64,000 nt of DNA. Source: Anagrus nilaparvatae (lineage: Eukaryota > Arthropoda > Insecta > Hymenoptera > Mymaridae). The stretch lies in assembly GCA_022575985.1 (NCBI GenBank), contig JAKSXM010000007.1, forward strand, positions 50,808,501 to 50,872,500, in the 5' to 3' direction. A program made the position numbers and the translations under genes. Positions 1 through 13,167 of the stretch are shown one piece after another. The notes beneath the pieces are model-generated. The model did no database searches. It saw only the letters and a program-made list of their open reading frames with translations, and was not told the origin of the DNA. The stretch's first letter is position 1. Every line of letters begins with the position of its first letter.

Positions 1-3000
1 ATATTATTGAAAAACTTTTTTTTTTATATCTTATATCATAAAAAAAAAAAGCTTTTTTTATAGTTCAAGTGTATATTGACACAAAAGTGTTACATACATA
101 AGAAAAATTCTATTTCTTGCCTTTAAAGGTCAATTTACTGAAATTTCTATCAAGAGAAATATAGAGGCTATTCTTATATCGAAATTGCCTAAAATTGGTT
201 TATACATGGACTTTATAATACAACTTCTTGAGTATTATTACTATATAAATTTTTCACTACACCCTCAGGCACGACACCCACTGGAGAGATTCATTTAATT
301 TTTTTCGTTTTTTTAGGGCTTCTAAAAGATATTTTTTTATCCTCAAGCAATGTGATTGTAGAAAATACAATAAGGAAAAAAAGAAATTGACACACTGGAT
401 TACACAAAGACATTATCTTTTTTCTCTTTGCTCTGTTATAACATTTATACTACAAAGAATGAGAATCAACGTCAATTAAAATTACAAGAATTTTTTTATA
501 GTCTTGTAGTTAACGTAATATTATATAAACATAATTTAAACAAGTTTTTTTTTTTTAATTCTTTTTCTCTGTTTTTTTTATTAAGATGATTATTAGATAT
601 ACCTAAAAATTAATCTGATTATTTAAAATTTATTAAAAAATGAGTTTCTGAGAAATCAGGAAGAGGCAACCGGGAATTTATTTAAGTTAATTTGTATCTG
701 AACTTCTTTTTTTTGGCTACCTTTTTTTTTTTAAGTATTATTTTATTTTAGTTTATTTTTTTTATTACGCCTTTAAAAAATGACTAATTTGATGAATTTG
801 ACATATGTTATTTTTATGTTTTATTATTTGAATAATTAACGGATGTTGAATAATCAAATATTAAATTTATTTTTTTATAATTCATGTTTGTTTTAGTTTT
901 TTTTTTTTAATTATGAAATAAATTACTTTTAGAATAATAAATAATTGTATTCTATTTGAAGTTAAAAATTTTTTTAATTAGGCTTGTTCAGAATATTAGA
1001 TTTTTGTAAGGAAAATATATAGGATTATATTACATTAATATGTCTTACTAACAGGGATGTGTAAGCATACTTTGATATTAGGCTTGAGTTTTGGTAAACA
1101 CCCCAGAGAGATTATTGCACATTGTCTTTTTATGGCCTTTTTACTTGTACTGTAATAGGACCTGAATTTTGGTTCAAAACATGATTTGTTAAAAAAATTT
1201 TTTTGGAATTTTTACTTATTTTTAATTAATTCTTACTTTTATTTCCGATAAAATCATATAGGGCAGAAGGAGTGGTTTTCGTCATCCTTAAGTTCGTAAT
1301 TAAACTATGGATATCTGAAAATTTTATGCAAGGTAGTTTATTAATTAAAATACCGACCCTGGTCATTTTCAAAATTTATTTTTTATAAAACCTAACCTTT
1401 AATCACCATATTTTAAAAGGTTTAGGTTGCTTCCAGACGGATTGAACTCACAGTTAACTTTAAATTTGTATATACTACTCAATATATTTTAACCGCAGGT
1501 TAAAGTCCTAAACCAGTTAACTTCGAAGTAAGTTTAAAAAACGAGGTTGGCGAGAACTACTATATGCAACGGCAAGAACCTCATCCTCTGCCCTAATTAT
1601 AAAGGATTTAGCAGGGCAAGTATTTAATATTTTTCCATGATTAAAATTTGAAAAAAGCCAACCACTCCAGGAAATTGATTTCTGTTTGTGTTCCTTATTT
1701 AATCTTTAGAAATAGAAATTGTTTTACTTGTGAGTAATGATGAAAAAGCATAATTTTAAAAAAATTGCAATTATTTTACCCTTTAAATATAAATAAGCTA
1801 AACTTTATATTTATCATTATCAAAAACTAAAACTTGTAAATCAAAACCTATAAACCTAATTTTAAACTATAATCAATCTCATAACATTATAGCATTACAA
1901 TAATTAGATATAACGTTCTTCTTTTACCTTTTTTTCTGACTGACTGAACTATGCTATCAATTTACCAAAGTCTCGACTTCTTTTATGTGTAAAGAGAGAT
2001 CATTATACCATATAATATGTAATTCTAACAACCTTGGAATTTTTGGAATTAACCATACATTGCAATTACACAGTTTAATAAGTAAAAAAGGTGTACTTAT
2101 ATCATCATGACATTTTTTTAAAACTGTATTAAACAGCATACATATAAATATAATGATTAAAAATAAAAAATGAAATTTAATAATTTGCATTTAAATCATA
2201 AAATTTATATATGCTTACGTATCTTAAAAAATTAATAATCAAAAAATTTTATATAATTAATGTCATTATAAATCAAAGAAAATATCAGCAAATTAATATT
2301 TAAATGATTAAAAAAAAAAAAAAGGAATTTTTTTATAGTGTATATTAAACTGGATTTTGTATAAATAAAAAAAAATCAGAGAGATCACGATATATACCGC
2401 TATATATAACACATAAACAGTAGCTAACTAAAAAAAAGATTCGATGCAAAAGGCTTAATTGCTTAATCAGACGTAGTAAATCTTACGTCAAAGAATTTAC
2501 ATCTATATATGATATCATTACCGTGTAAGTTGAATTATTGTTTCTCATTTAATATTATTATTATTATTTTGCAATTTTTTTTATTTATGTTTGTGTGTTA
2601 AAACTGAAAATTATAATTTATTGATTTAATATTTAAGAGATGATATTTTTAACTATTATAATTCAGATGTTATGATTTTTTTAAATATTAATAGTTTTTT
2701 GCCTGAAGGGGCTTTTTTTGGAGACTCTCTCTCTCTCTCTCTTTGCGTGTGTGCTTTGATCTGTTATGATTGTAAATTTGTTTTATTATTTAATGTTTTA
2801 GTGTATGAGAAAATTTTTATTATAGTTGGTTTATTTAGTAATTGCATTTGGTTTTACAAGAAAATTATAAATAAGAATATTTTTTAGAAAAAATTATAAA
2901 AAAAATTGAGGTTTCACTCATTTTTATAGTTTCCTTTTGCCTTTCAATAAAAGTAAACTGCGATTTTCGGTCGATAATTATCTCATCGCTATAGACAATT

Positions 3001-3017
3001 CACCAAAAGGCCATTGA
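1..3017. other. AT-rich non-coding DNA
   Basis: No exon or RNA gene is recognisable. The stretch is dominated by T and A homopolymer runs. Short open frames here (for example on the minus strand at 1957-2190 and the plus strand at 2672-2887) are low-complexity, rich in Phe/Ile/Tyr, and show no domain. If the exons at 16502-17834 belong to a gene that starts upstream of the window, this DNA could be intron; that is inference. Confidence 0.5.
2725..2742. repeat. (CT)n microsatellite
   Basis: About nine CT units in a row, followed by a short GTGTGTG run. It is a simple sequence repeat with no coding context. Confidence 0.85.
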
Positions 3018-3391
3018 CGTTTGGCCAAAAATGACCAATTTTTTAAATTGCTACCAAAATTTAAATTTTTAATGAAAATGGATTTTAAAAGTACTAAAAA
3101 TTTTCTACGAGCTTCAAGTTTTTAAAAATTCTTTTCTCGTATGTTTTCTTTACATAGTTTCTAGGATATCGCTTTTCAAAAATAATGTTAATAATTGATT
3201 TTTTTTTTTTAATTTTGGAATTTAGACCCTGACTTTAAATTATTATATCTGACAAAGAAATAATTAAAAAGAGACGCGTTTTTAGAAACTTGAAGCTTGT
3301 AAAAAATTTGTTAAGAGCCATAAGATCCATTTCCGTCAAAAATTAAAATTTTTGCAGCAATTTGAAAATTGGTCATTTTTGGCCAAAAATT
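3018..3391. repeat. Imperfect palindromic element (GGCCAAAAATGACCAA arms)
   Basis: The left arm begins TTGGCCAAAAATGACCAATT and the right arm ends AATTGGTCATTTTTGGCCAA. The arms stay recognisably inverted for about 130 nt each, through a shared GCTTCAAGTTT segment, around a centre near 3200. This is a MITE or fold-back type repeat. A related stretch, starting CCCTGACTTTAAATTATTA, recurs at about 44650-44790, which supports a dispersed family. Confidence 0.6.
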
Positions 3392-3480
3392 AATATACAT
3401 TAAAGTCCCTAATCGACCCTGACATTTAACCTTTTATCCATAAAAAATAACATGGAAATATATTTGTATACAACATTAAA

Positions 3481-3745
3481 CCCAAGTAAAAAAGAGAATA
3501 TATTTTCAATATATTGTTTTTGAAATATATTGTAAATATATTGTAAATATATTCTCAATATATTATCAATATATTATCAATATATTGTTTATGTTTTATT
3601 TAACCTAAAAACTAAAAAAACATAATTTTTAGGTTATATAAAATATAAACAATATATTGATAATATATTGAGAATATATTTACAATATATTTACAATATA
3701 TTTCAAAAACAATATATTGAAAATATATTCTCTTTTTTACTTGGG
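3481..3745. mobile_element. Palindromic MITE, CCCAAGTAAAAAAGAG termini
   Basis: The element starts CCCAAGTAAAAAAGAG and ends CTCTTTTTTACTTGGG. The inverted arms run about 115 nt each almost without mismatch around a centre near 3610. The arms consist of repeats of an AATATATT-type core. It has no coding capacity. The flanking bases on both sides include AA, so a 2-bp target duplication is possible but not provable. The high arm identity suggests a recent insertion or maintenance by gene conversion. Confidence 0.75.
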
Positions 3746-6700
3746 AACTTCCTAAAAAGTCTTTATATTATCCACTCTTGATTGAGTAACTTGACATTTT
3801 TTTAATTCAAATTTCTTAAAAACATGAATCATTAGTTTTATTCCATTTTATTCTAATTAACTTATTAACCAATAATTCATCTCAAAAGTTGTTTAAGACC
3901 CAAATCATGGTAAAATAATATGTTGAATTAATTGATTTATATCTGAAACAATTTGGTAATTCGTGTATTAGTTAGTACAGAAAACATCTTAAATATGACT
4001 CAACTACTCCAATTTCTTAGAAAACAAGCTTTCTTTCAATCATGTATACGTGATAAAATTATTAAAATGATGAATAACCACAATAATAAATAATTTTTTC
4101 AAATTTATGTTAATCCCTATAATAAACACTCATTATATTTAATTTAATGACAAACATAAAAAAAAAATTTTAATTAAAAATCTTATTTTTTTGGAAATTG
4201 AAACTCTATTAAATATTTCATAAAAAGGTAATCTTAGTTTTAAAAAAATATTTAAAAAATTAATGAATTATTAATTAGTATATTTTAACAACATAAATCA
4301 TATATATCTTTAATTAAGTAATCTAAAGGTATTAAAACGGTATATATAAATAAAGTATTTTAACAACTGTCATATTTTAAATTCTTTTATTTTTATGAAA
4401 TATTTGAACATTTTTTTTTATAATCTAATGAGACATATTAGACAGGTAATTATTTGGGAATTCTTCTTAGTATATTTATAGATTCTAGAACCGTAATTGT
4501 AAAATTCCAAACCATAAAATTGAAGGATTCTATATGAGCAGCTGAGCTCAGCGTTAGATTGTAGAGTCGCAGAAATCGGTTCAATATTTTTTTTTTAACT
4601 GCGACCAAAATTTTATTAGTTGCGTGTAAATTTATGATAAAGCAAATAAGTAACTGTAAAGAAAATTTTTACTTGAAAACTGATAGCATATGTCGTGAAT
4701 TTATGGTTCAAAAAGAAAACTTTAATTTTATGTTTAATTTAGCCTTCCAATGAACAAATCATTAGAATTTATTCAATAAAGGTGTATATTTACATATTTT
4801 GATGTTGACATCTCAATCCTATAGAGATTTCTCGTTTTTATTCGCAAATCAGCGTTAAACAAACTAAAAGCATCAAATTTTAGTACATAAGACCAAAAAA
4901 TTGTTGTGCACAAGGCTTTAAATAAATAGTATCTATGTTTAAAGTTCCATAAATTTTCCCACTTAACATCCCAGCAATCGTTAACCCAATCAGCTTATCA
5001 CATCCAGTCTAATATATAAATAAATATATTAAAATATTCATATATATCATTAAATATATAAATAAATTTCAATAGAATATTTTCCTCATTAAAATTATAT
5101 TCCACATATATACATATATAATTCGTTAAACTAATTACGGTTATTTATACACGTACACACACACATAGAAAAAGTAAAAATAATAACATGGTATAGATTC
5201 GAAAACGAGAGCTTCAAATACAATCAGAAAGAGAAAGACAGAGAAAATGAAGTTATTAAAATATAGAATATAAATTTCATTGAACCAAATAAATCACATG
5301 TTCCATTTTTTATTGATGCAAATTTTCGACATAATATACCGCACGCGCGAGTGAACTTCATAATATCAAATCCCAATATATATATAAAATAGTAAATGAA
5401 AATAATAATATAGTTATATATACATATTTATATCAATGTCATTGTTGCGTTCATAAACGTGCCTTAAGGGTAAGAAATCTTACCCCTATCTTCCTTGTTA
5501 TAATAGAGTTTGCCTAATATCAAAGTTATATATTTGGTCACTGGTGCATAAAACGTTTAAACATTGACAATGTAAACCTATTATGTATTAACGGATGATA
5601 GGGAGAAATTTTAGTATAAAAGAGATATATTTTAAACTCGCGTAATTATCAGCTAGAATTGCGTTAAAGTTAAGTTTTTTACTTTGAATATTCTATTATT
5701 TATGTATAGGAGAAGAGAGAACGATTATATAGCCAAAGGCAAATAGAAATATACTGTGTCTTTTGATGCCAACTTGGATTATCAGGATATATTAGAACGA
5801 AAAACATGATGATGTAGATAATATATATAAGCTTAAAGTATCATCTTTCTATAAAATTACTTTTCAATCTAGTGTATCACAAAACCCTAGTTTTTATTTT
5901 ACATTTTTTTTAACTTACGTTTTGTTTCATGGGTTTTATTGGTAGTAGAGAATAGAAGTTTGTTGAGCAAGTAGATTTAGATGTCAAATTTTTAAGATTC
6001 TTGGAATTTCAAAGTCGGTTCTGAAATATTAAAATGATGATAGTATTTTTTTTTTTCGAAGTTCTATCAGTTTCTTTGTAATATTTTTTGAGTTTTCCAT
6101 AAGCCCAAAAAATTGCTAAAATGAATTTTTAGAATCTAAAACTAAATTCTCAAACTATCCAATTATTCAATATCATCTTTTAATCATAATTATAGTAAAA
6201 TAAATGATAATAATAATAGAATATTAAATAACATTATTATTTATTTTAGATTTTGATTACACATCTTCAAAAAGGGTTCGTCTAATCAAATAATTGATAC
6301 AAATTTCTCAGAACCTACTTTGTACAAAAGTCACATCTTACACAAAATATAAATTATTAAGCAGAATTGATTTATTAAAAATTATTAGTTAATTAATTTA
6401 TTAAAAATAATTATGTTTAATTTAAAAATAATTATTTTTTATGGAATAAAATATCAAATTTTACTTTTAAATATATAACAATAATAATAATCGTGTTATA
6501 TATTATTGATTCAAGGGCTCTCGATTTACTGCTGTTAAGCGACGGCGCGTGCCCTTGTTGTAATATTATTGAAACTTTTATGTATTTATTTTTGCAGGTT
6601 TTTTATTCTAAAATAAAAATTTTATTTTGATGTTTTATCCTAATATAAATAATTGATTTTTTTACATGATTTTTGTTTATTTATTTAGATAAAAAGTTGT

Positions 6701-8742
6701 TTTTTTTATGAAATTTACAAACTTTTTTTGAAATGACAATGAATTCTAAAGAAACATTTTAATACGTTACCCAATATATATTGTAGGATTTTTACAAATT
6801 TTTATTCTTGTTTTCTTTTAACACATTTGCATTGAAAAAAGTACATACGTGTTTATTGCACCCATTGCAAAATTGCACAGTAAAAAATTTTGAATAAAGG
6901 TCTACGACCCACCTCAATATAAATGAGTTCTTTTTGTAAAACCACAATTTTTCATAAATTTACGCTTTATTTTCAATTTCAGAAATTTTACATATTTTTG
7001 TAGCTGCTGTTTAAATGTGTATGTAAATAATTCAGAAAACATAGTAGGTATTTTTAACAACGCAAAAGAGCTACCGTATTTAAGAGGCTCTTGAATTGAA
7101 AGAATCATTTGTTGCAAGCACCCTTCGAATATTCATCACTGGTGCCCTTTTCTCTGTCATCCTTTATGTGAGAAGAAGAATGAATGGAGCCACTAATTAT
7201 ATTTTAATTATTTACCAAAAGATATTACCTAGAAATTCTCCCTTTTTCAAGTACAAAGAACTCTACCTGACCACAAAATTTATGAATTATGTAAAATCTA
7301 ATAATGACATTTTAATATTTTCAAGTTTTTTATCTTTTTTAAATCTTATTCGGTACCTATAATTATCACGTTTAACAAAAAGTTTTAAAACTTTGTTATA
7401 TTTTAGTGAAAAATATTCGGGATAGTTTTAAGTTTTTTAAAAATCGTTAAAAAGAAAAACTTTTACAGTGATTTAAACTGATATTACTTTTAATTGAAAT
7501 TTTTATCTTTTCAATACTAGGGGTGTACGGTTACCTGAAATGTCGAAAGTTTGAGCTTATTTATAGATGGGGTCGCGTTGGAACAAGTATTATACCCAAA
7601 ATTTTGGTTAACTGTACCCCCCAAATAAAAAAATAATTTTGACGATTATTTTTAAAAAACTAAACAAAAAAGTTAATTTTAGCTAAATTATTCTTGATAT
7701 TACAAAACTAATAATTTTTGTAAAAAAAACCCTCAGTAGATTCAAAGAACTATCCAATAAAAAGCCTTTTCATCAACTGAACTAATTGTATTACAACAAA
7801 AGTAAAAATTAAACACAATAACTTTTAAACAAAATTATCAATTTTCCTTTGCTTACAAAAACCTTTCACAAAATTTATATTAGAAATTCAAAAATTACAA
7901 TAAAAAAAATTTAATTTCAATTCAACTAAACAAAACAATTCATTTTATCCTTAAAAAAAATTTAATGAATTGCATAATAAAAAATCTTCAAAAAAAAGAA
8001 GTAATCTTCAGGCATATTCTCGGTTGACTGAAAAAAGAGATAACACAGAAAACAAAAGCGGAAGCAAAATCTGACAAGTCTCAACATAATGTGTACATAG
8101 TACATAAAATATAATATATATAACTACAAAGAGGAAAACAAAGGGCATGTAATTTTCCGGGCTATGTGGCGATTTGTGGTTTTAAAACAAAATTAGTCTA
8201 TATTCCTCATATTTCTCTTCTCTTTCTTTATATTATATTTATAAAGAATTCATTCTCTACTTTCGTGTATAAAATAAATTATAGTATTTCATTTGTAATC
8301 TACATGATGGTTTTTAATCATTTTTAGAGAATATCTAAAATGCATTGTCTTTTCTGTATAATAAATTTTCATTATTCATTTATTGTCTCTTTTAGCCATT
8401 TAATACATAAATTTACATTTGAAGAAGTCCATTTCAAATTATATGATTTAATTTAATTTTAAAGCAGTTTTTTGTGCAAAATAATCATTTTTTAATTACA
8501 AACTTAATGTTGAATATTTGATAATAAAATAATGCAAAGGGACAGAAATTAATTTTTTCTTTATTTTTAGTCCCTTCCCACGAAGGTATTGACCGCCAAT
8601 GTAAACAAAGTGTATTATATACTTGAGAATGTCTTGTGTTATATGGACACTTGTAGAAAAATGTTTGGCCATCTTATAAAAACGCTTCAACGGGTTCTTG
8701 AGGACTTTTTTACGGTGTAATACATTAGGACTAATAGCAACA
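3746..8742. other. AT-rich non-coding DNA
   Basis: No gene is supported. The only local structure noticed is a short hairpin with CAAGGGC/GCCCTTG arms at 6512-6557 around a G+C-rich loop containing GACGGCGCGT. The stems are only 7 bp, too short for a microRNA precursor. Two overlapping short frames at 6914-7362 show no domain and no plausible splice partners. Confidence 0.5.
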
Positions 8743-9099
8743 CACTGTAAAAAGTAACTCTCTTAGATTCATAAAAAAAATAGAATATTTTCGAAAAATT
8801 AGTAAATGTTCGAAAATAATCGTAAATTTACTAAATCTAGTAAATTAACATCAAATTCGAGAATTCTCGATTTTTTCTTGTGAATTTACGAAAAAATTTG
8901 TAAATTAGCAAATATTTTTTGTTAATTTTCCAAAAAAAATTGTAAATTATCAATTTTTCTTGTGAATTCACAAATAAAAATCGGAAATACTCAAATTTTT
9001 ATTTAATATACTGAATTTAGTAAATTTACGATTTTTTTCGAAAAATTACTAATTTTACTAGTTTTTTTGGTGAATCTAAGAAAGTTACTTTTTACAGTG
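8743..9099. mobile_element. MITE with CACTGTAAAAAGTAACT termini
   Basis: The left end is CACTGTAAAAAGTAACT and the right end is the exact reverse complement. The flanks share CA (left ...CA|CACTG, right CAGTG|CA...), consistent with a 2-bp target duplication. The 357-bp interior is rich in inverted AAATTTACGA-type motifs and has no open frame. CACTG/CACTA termini with 2-3 bp duplications are typical of the CMC (CACTA/Mirage/Chapaev) superfamily, so this may be a non-autonomous derivative. It does not share the CCCGCG ends of the transposon at 22420-29451. Confidence 0.75.
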
Positions 9100-10176
9100 C
9101 ACGTTTAAAGTATTTTTGTTTTGATCAAAATTTATAAAAATACAATCAGGCACCTGAATACTGTTTAAAATTTTGGAAACATTAAAGTTGAATAATGGAG
9201 AATTTTCATGAGTCAATTTTCTAATTTTTTTATTTGATATTTTGATCAATTTTCTTTAGACAATGTACCTAATAAAATACTTCACATCCTTTTAAGTCAC
9301 AAAAAAATCCACACAGTTACCAAAATTTTTAATTTTATTTCTTTCAAACGAACAGGAATTCAAAAAACACAATAATTTCAGATATAAATCTTAAATACAA
9401 AAAATAAAACAAATTATTACTGTTACACTGATCTAATTATTCGAAACTCAACGAAAGCTTTCTAAAAACATAAAAAAATGAAAGTAACATAAGAAGTATT
9501 AAAGAAAAAAAATGACAAACATAATATTATAACCAAATAAGCTTTTGTTCTTAAATAAACATTAAAAAATGCTTCCCATAATATTCTAAAGTAAGTTCAA
9601 CTGTCTCAGTGATCCTTTTATTCGGCGTCATATTGTTAAACATCGCACATAAGTGAATCGAAAATGATGATTATATTGTATGTATAGGATGGATAACGAC
9701 TGATTGTATAAAAAAAAATGAATGATGTTAAAGAAAAAGAGGGTTAAAGTATTCGGATGGCATTATAATAAAAAGTAAAAATATTGCAAATCATGGGCTA
9801 CCTGTTGGTTTTTCACTCCCTATATATAACTTTTTCAAACTCGCACCTCCTCTTTCTTCATTATATTCTTATTATTATTATATGCACTTTTTTTTTATGC
9901 ATCAAAGATTTCTTCTTTGTTTCAAGGTGCCTTTATATCTTTGATTATATCAAATGGTGTAAGATCCAAGTACTAATGTATTTCATTTATTTTTTTAAGA
10001 TATATTTTATGAGATAGTGATAATGCCATCGGTTTTGTATATCAAATTTTTTTTTACTTTTATAAAAATATGCATTTTTATATACTAAACCTTGGGTTAT
10101 TTTAGGTTTTTGATAAAGCTTTATTTATTTTATGAATTTTTATAGCTTTGGGGCCTGCTATGGTTATTAAGTTGAT
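9100..10176. other. AT-rich non-coding DNA
   Basis: No gene is seen. A 77-codon frame at 9784-10017 encodes a low-complexity hydrophobic peptide with no recognisable domain and is probably chance. Confidence 0.5.
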
Positions 10177-10560
10177 CATGAGTATGATCGTTGATCTTTT
10201 GCACAAAGATAGTAAAGACTAAAGAATACCCACTTTGGTATCTTAGTTTTTTTGGCTGTGGGTTCTAGGAAAAGTTATAGGCCCACAAAGTTAGCCAATT
10301 TTTGGAAAAAGAACTAAAAGTATGACAACTCGGAATAGCCTAGATTTTGCAACTAAACGGCAAACCTTCAATGATCCTCATAGACTGAATATGTTTTGCC
10401 CTAATCTAGCCATTCCGGGGTGCCATACTTTTAGTTTTTTTCTCAAAAATTGGCCAAATTCGTGGACCTATAACCCATAGTCAAAAAAAGTTTCTAAAGA
10501 AGGTGGGTGTATTTTGGTCTTGACTAACCCTGTGCAAAAATTCAGCTGTCATACTCACGC
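10177..10560. repeat. Imperfect palindromic repeat centred near 10370
   Basis: Matching inverted segments include CATGAGTATGA with TCATACTCACG, the pair around TTTTGCACA, and AACTAAAAGTATG with CATACTTTTAG on either side of the centre. The arms are about 190 nt and diverged by point differences. It looks like an older fold-back MITE without coding capacity. Confidence 0.6.
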
Positions 10561-11236
10561 ACACTTATTATTATAGGCGCCGAAGCTATACATTACCTTA
10601 AAAACTAACCCTTTAGAATTCCGAATGATTTTAGATTGCATCAGAATCGTCATTTCTAAATCGAGGGGTGCTAGTTAAAAGTTGCTATGTATCTTTTTTC
10701 ACAAACGAAGACCCCGATATCTTACTATGTATACAACGTATATTATGTCGGTGCCTTCCTTAGAAAAAAAAACAACATAGCGATGTTTAAATAGGACGCG
10801 GCGAAATAATCAGTATATTAGAATCGTTTACGATATTTATTTAAAAAACTCAAAACTTGTTTATTTTGTTAGATACCCAAAAAAAAACTGATGTTCAATT
10901 TTTTTTAATTCTACTATAACTAAAGATGTTAATGCCCGATATTTCAATGTAGGCGTTAAATAATACAAAACTAAATACATTCATATCCTGTCATCAAAAT
11001 AATCTGTCAAAAATATAGTAATTATTAAAATAACTTTTTTTAAAAGCATATTTTTATTTATACTAAAAGTCATTTATACTTGATCACTAATTACAATTTT
11101 TTTTTTTAAGAATCCTTACATAAACTTTGAAGATTATGATGCCACTGTTTTTTAAAATCTTATACTTTGTTTGTTCTTCTCATAATCATCTTTTTGATGG
11201 CTAAAAAAAATAATGTGTCGAAATTGGGGCTTGCGC
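10561..11236. other. AT-rich non-coding DNA
   Basis: No gene or clear repeat boundary is recognised in this stretch. Confidence 0.5.
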
Positions 11237-11598
11237 ATATTAGGATGGTACTTATTTTAAAAAAAACTTTTTATTCATCTATTTAAGTATTGATAAGTCT
11301 ATTTTATTATAAAAAAAATCTTTAAAAATTTTAGATGATAGAAGAATTATTATCCTTGACAAAATACATCACTTAATTTCGCTTACATTGTTTAAAAGAA
11401 AATGCTTGAAATTGAAAGCAATTACTGTAATTTTCAAGCAATTCAATCCAAAATCAAGCGATGAATCTGATACTAATACTGATACTAAGTATCAAAAAAG
11501 AATTTTTAAAATGTTTCAAAATCTTATCTTTTTGATAAATCCAAATAGACCTAATTTACAAATAACGAAAATTTCTGAAATAAGTGCCATCCTAATAT
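11237..11598. mobile_element. MITE-like element, ATATTAGGATGG termini
   Basis: The left end reads ATATTAGGATGGTACTTATT. The right end is its near-perfect inverse (AATAAGTGCCATCCTAATAT). They are about 360 bp apart. A solitary related half-site, CATATTAGGATGATC followed by ATTATTTTAAAA, occurs at about 18718, which suggests more than one copy. A short open frame inside has no recognisable product. Confidence 0.55.
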
Positions 11599-12951
11599 AC
11601 CATTTATACGTATTTTTCAAAACATTTTATTCATTTTAATATGCGTATCATTAAAATTTAAATCCTTTACTTAAATATCATTTATGTACATTAGTTCATA
11701 AAAATATCTGATAAACATCACTTTAATACCTATATCCAATCACACACACACACACACACTCGCACACGAAAATAATAACATAGAATGAAATTTAAAATTG
11801 AGCAACTAATAATATATCAAAAATTAATATTCTAGTAATTTAAGAGACGTATCATTTCAACGTTTCAATATTAGTAGCTATTAAAAAAAACTAAAAACTA
11901 TGGACAAAAAGAAAGAAAAAAGGGTGATATTCAAAAAAAGGGAGTATTTTTTGTTATGATATACTTACATACACGTAAGTATTTAAAAAAAAAAATTTTA
12001 CAATCGAAAATTATGCTCTTTGTTCACGTACAAGCGTACCTCTGTGTAAATTCACATTTTTTTGTTACTAGTATCCAGTTACCTTTTGTCAACTAAGCTG
12101 CCAACGCAGTATATAAGTTTCAGATTTTCATACGATATACTAAATAACATATATATTGTTTGTGCATATTACACACATACATTTGATAGTTTTTAAGATG
12201 GGCCAGTTTAAATATAAGGGGGGTCTAAATAACATTTAATACCGCGAAAAATCTTTTTTTAAAAAAAAGAACGCGATATATTATTTAGTCCTTGCATTTT
12301 TATTATAATAAAGACGAAGTTTCTGGTGCAGTGTCTTGAAAGACTTGTCAGAATTTATTTTTGTTGTATATTAAAATGATCGTCTTTTTTATTTTTTTGC
12401 ATATATCCTTTCTTATTTATATGTTATTTTTATTTATACTTGTACTATTCAAAACAATTACTTTTTATTTTTGTGTACTTCGTTCTTTACTTCATGTAAT
12501 GTATAACCTAAAATTATTGCATAATGGGAATATAATAAAAATTTTTAATACATGCGTTAGTAGAAGTTTTTTGAATATGAATTTTTATAAACATGTATCA
12601 TATGATTTTGTTTTTATATGTAAAGTAAAATGTATTTTAATTTCAACTTTTAGGCTGTTTCTGTTTAAATTTTGTTTACACGGTTCGAAATTTCTCAAGT
12701 ACCTAAAATCAAATTAAACTTATTAAAAAATTAATATTATAAATTGTGATCCATGTCCAGAAAAGTAAAGATTAGCCCAAATTGCCCTCAACTCCGAGGT
12801 CGGTAAACTGTCATTTAGGGCATTCTTTTTTATGGACAATGGTCGTATACGTAATGGCCTTTGCCAGTTGCGCAGAGACCGGTAAATATCAGGTAAATGT
12901 GCATTCCAGCCGCTCTAATCATCTCATTATTTTATATTTTGATTTTCATGC
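11599..12951. other. AT-rich non-coding DNA with a CA microsatellite
   Basis: This contains a (CA)n microsatellite at 11741-11759. A 118-codon frame at 12361-12717 encodes a Phe/Leu/Ile-rich low-complexity peptide with no domain and is probably chance. Nothing else is recognised. Confidence 0.5.
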
Positions 12952-13142
12952 TTATATAATCTTTAGAAATCATTTTACTTGCAAGAAAAATTTTATCTCA
13001 AATTCACGATGAAAAGAAACTGTGTTAACACTGTTTTCATTTTTAAAGTAAGAAATAGATAGTTTTTTTTGAAACAGTGCCATTTCAGGACAATCAGTTA
13101 AAATTTTTCTCGTTAATGAAATAATTTCTATAGGCTATATAA
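12952..13142. mobile_element. MITE of the ACTTGCGAGAAAAA family
   Basis: The left arm (TTATATAATCTTTAGAAATC, continuing through an ACTTGCAAGAAAAATTTTA segment) is matched inverted by the right arm, which contains AAATTTTTCTCG and ends CTATAGGCTATATAA. The arms are about 40 nt with a few differences. An inner pair, AACTGTGTTAACACTG against AACAGTGCC, follows. Partial copies occur at about 31725-31771, 52910-52995 (inverse) and 61032-61125, so this is a dispersed family. Confidence 0.6.
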
Positions 13143-13167
13143 CATTGTAATGACGATTATGAATTAT

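Noticed and set aside
5150..5165. Short CA run and other small A/T microsatellites
   Set aside because: Too short or too common in this composition to be worth separate entries.
6512..6557. Hairpin with CAAGGGC/GCCCTTG stem as a microRNA precursor
   Set aside because: The stem is only about 7 bp with a large unpaired loop, far short of a precursor stem.
12361..12717. 118-codon open frame, hydrophobic
   Set aside because: Phe/Leu/Ile/Tyr-rich translation typical of T-rich DNA, with no signal-peptide boundary, domain or splice partner.
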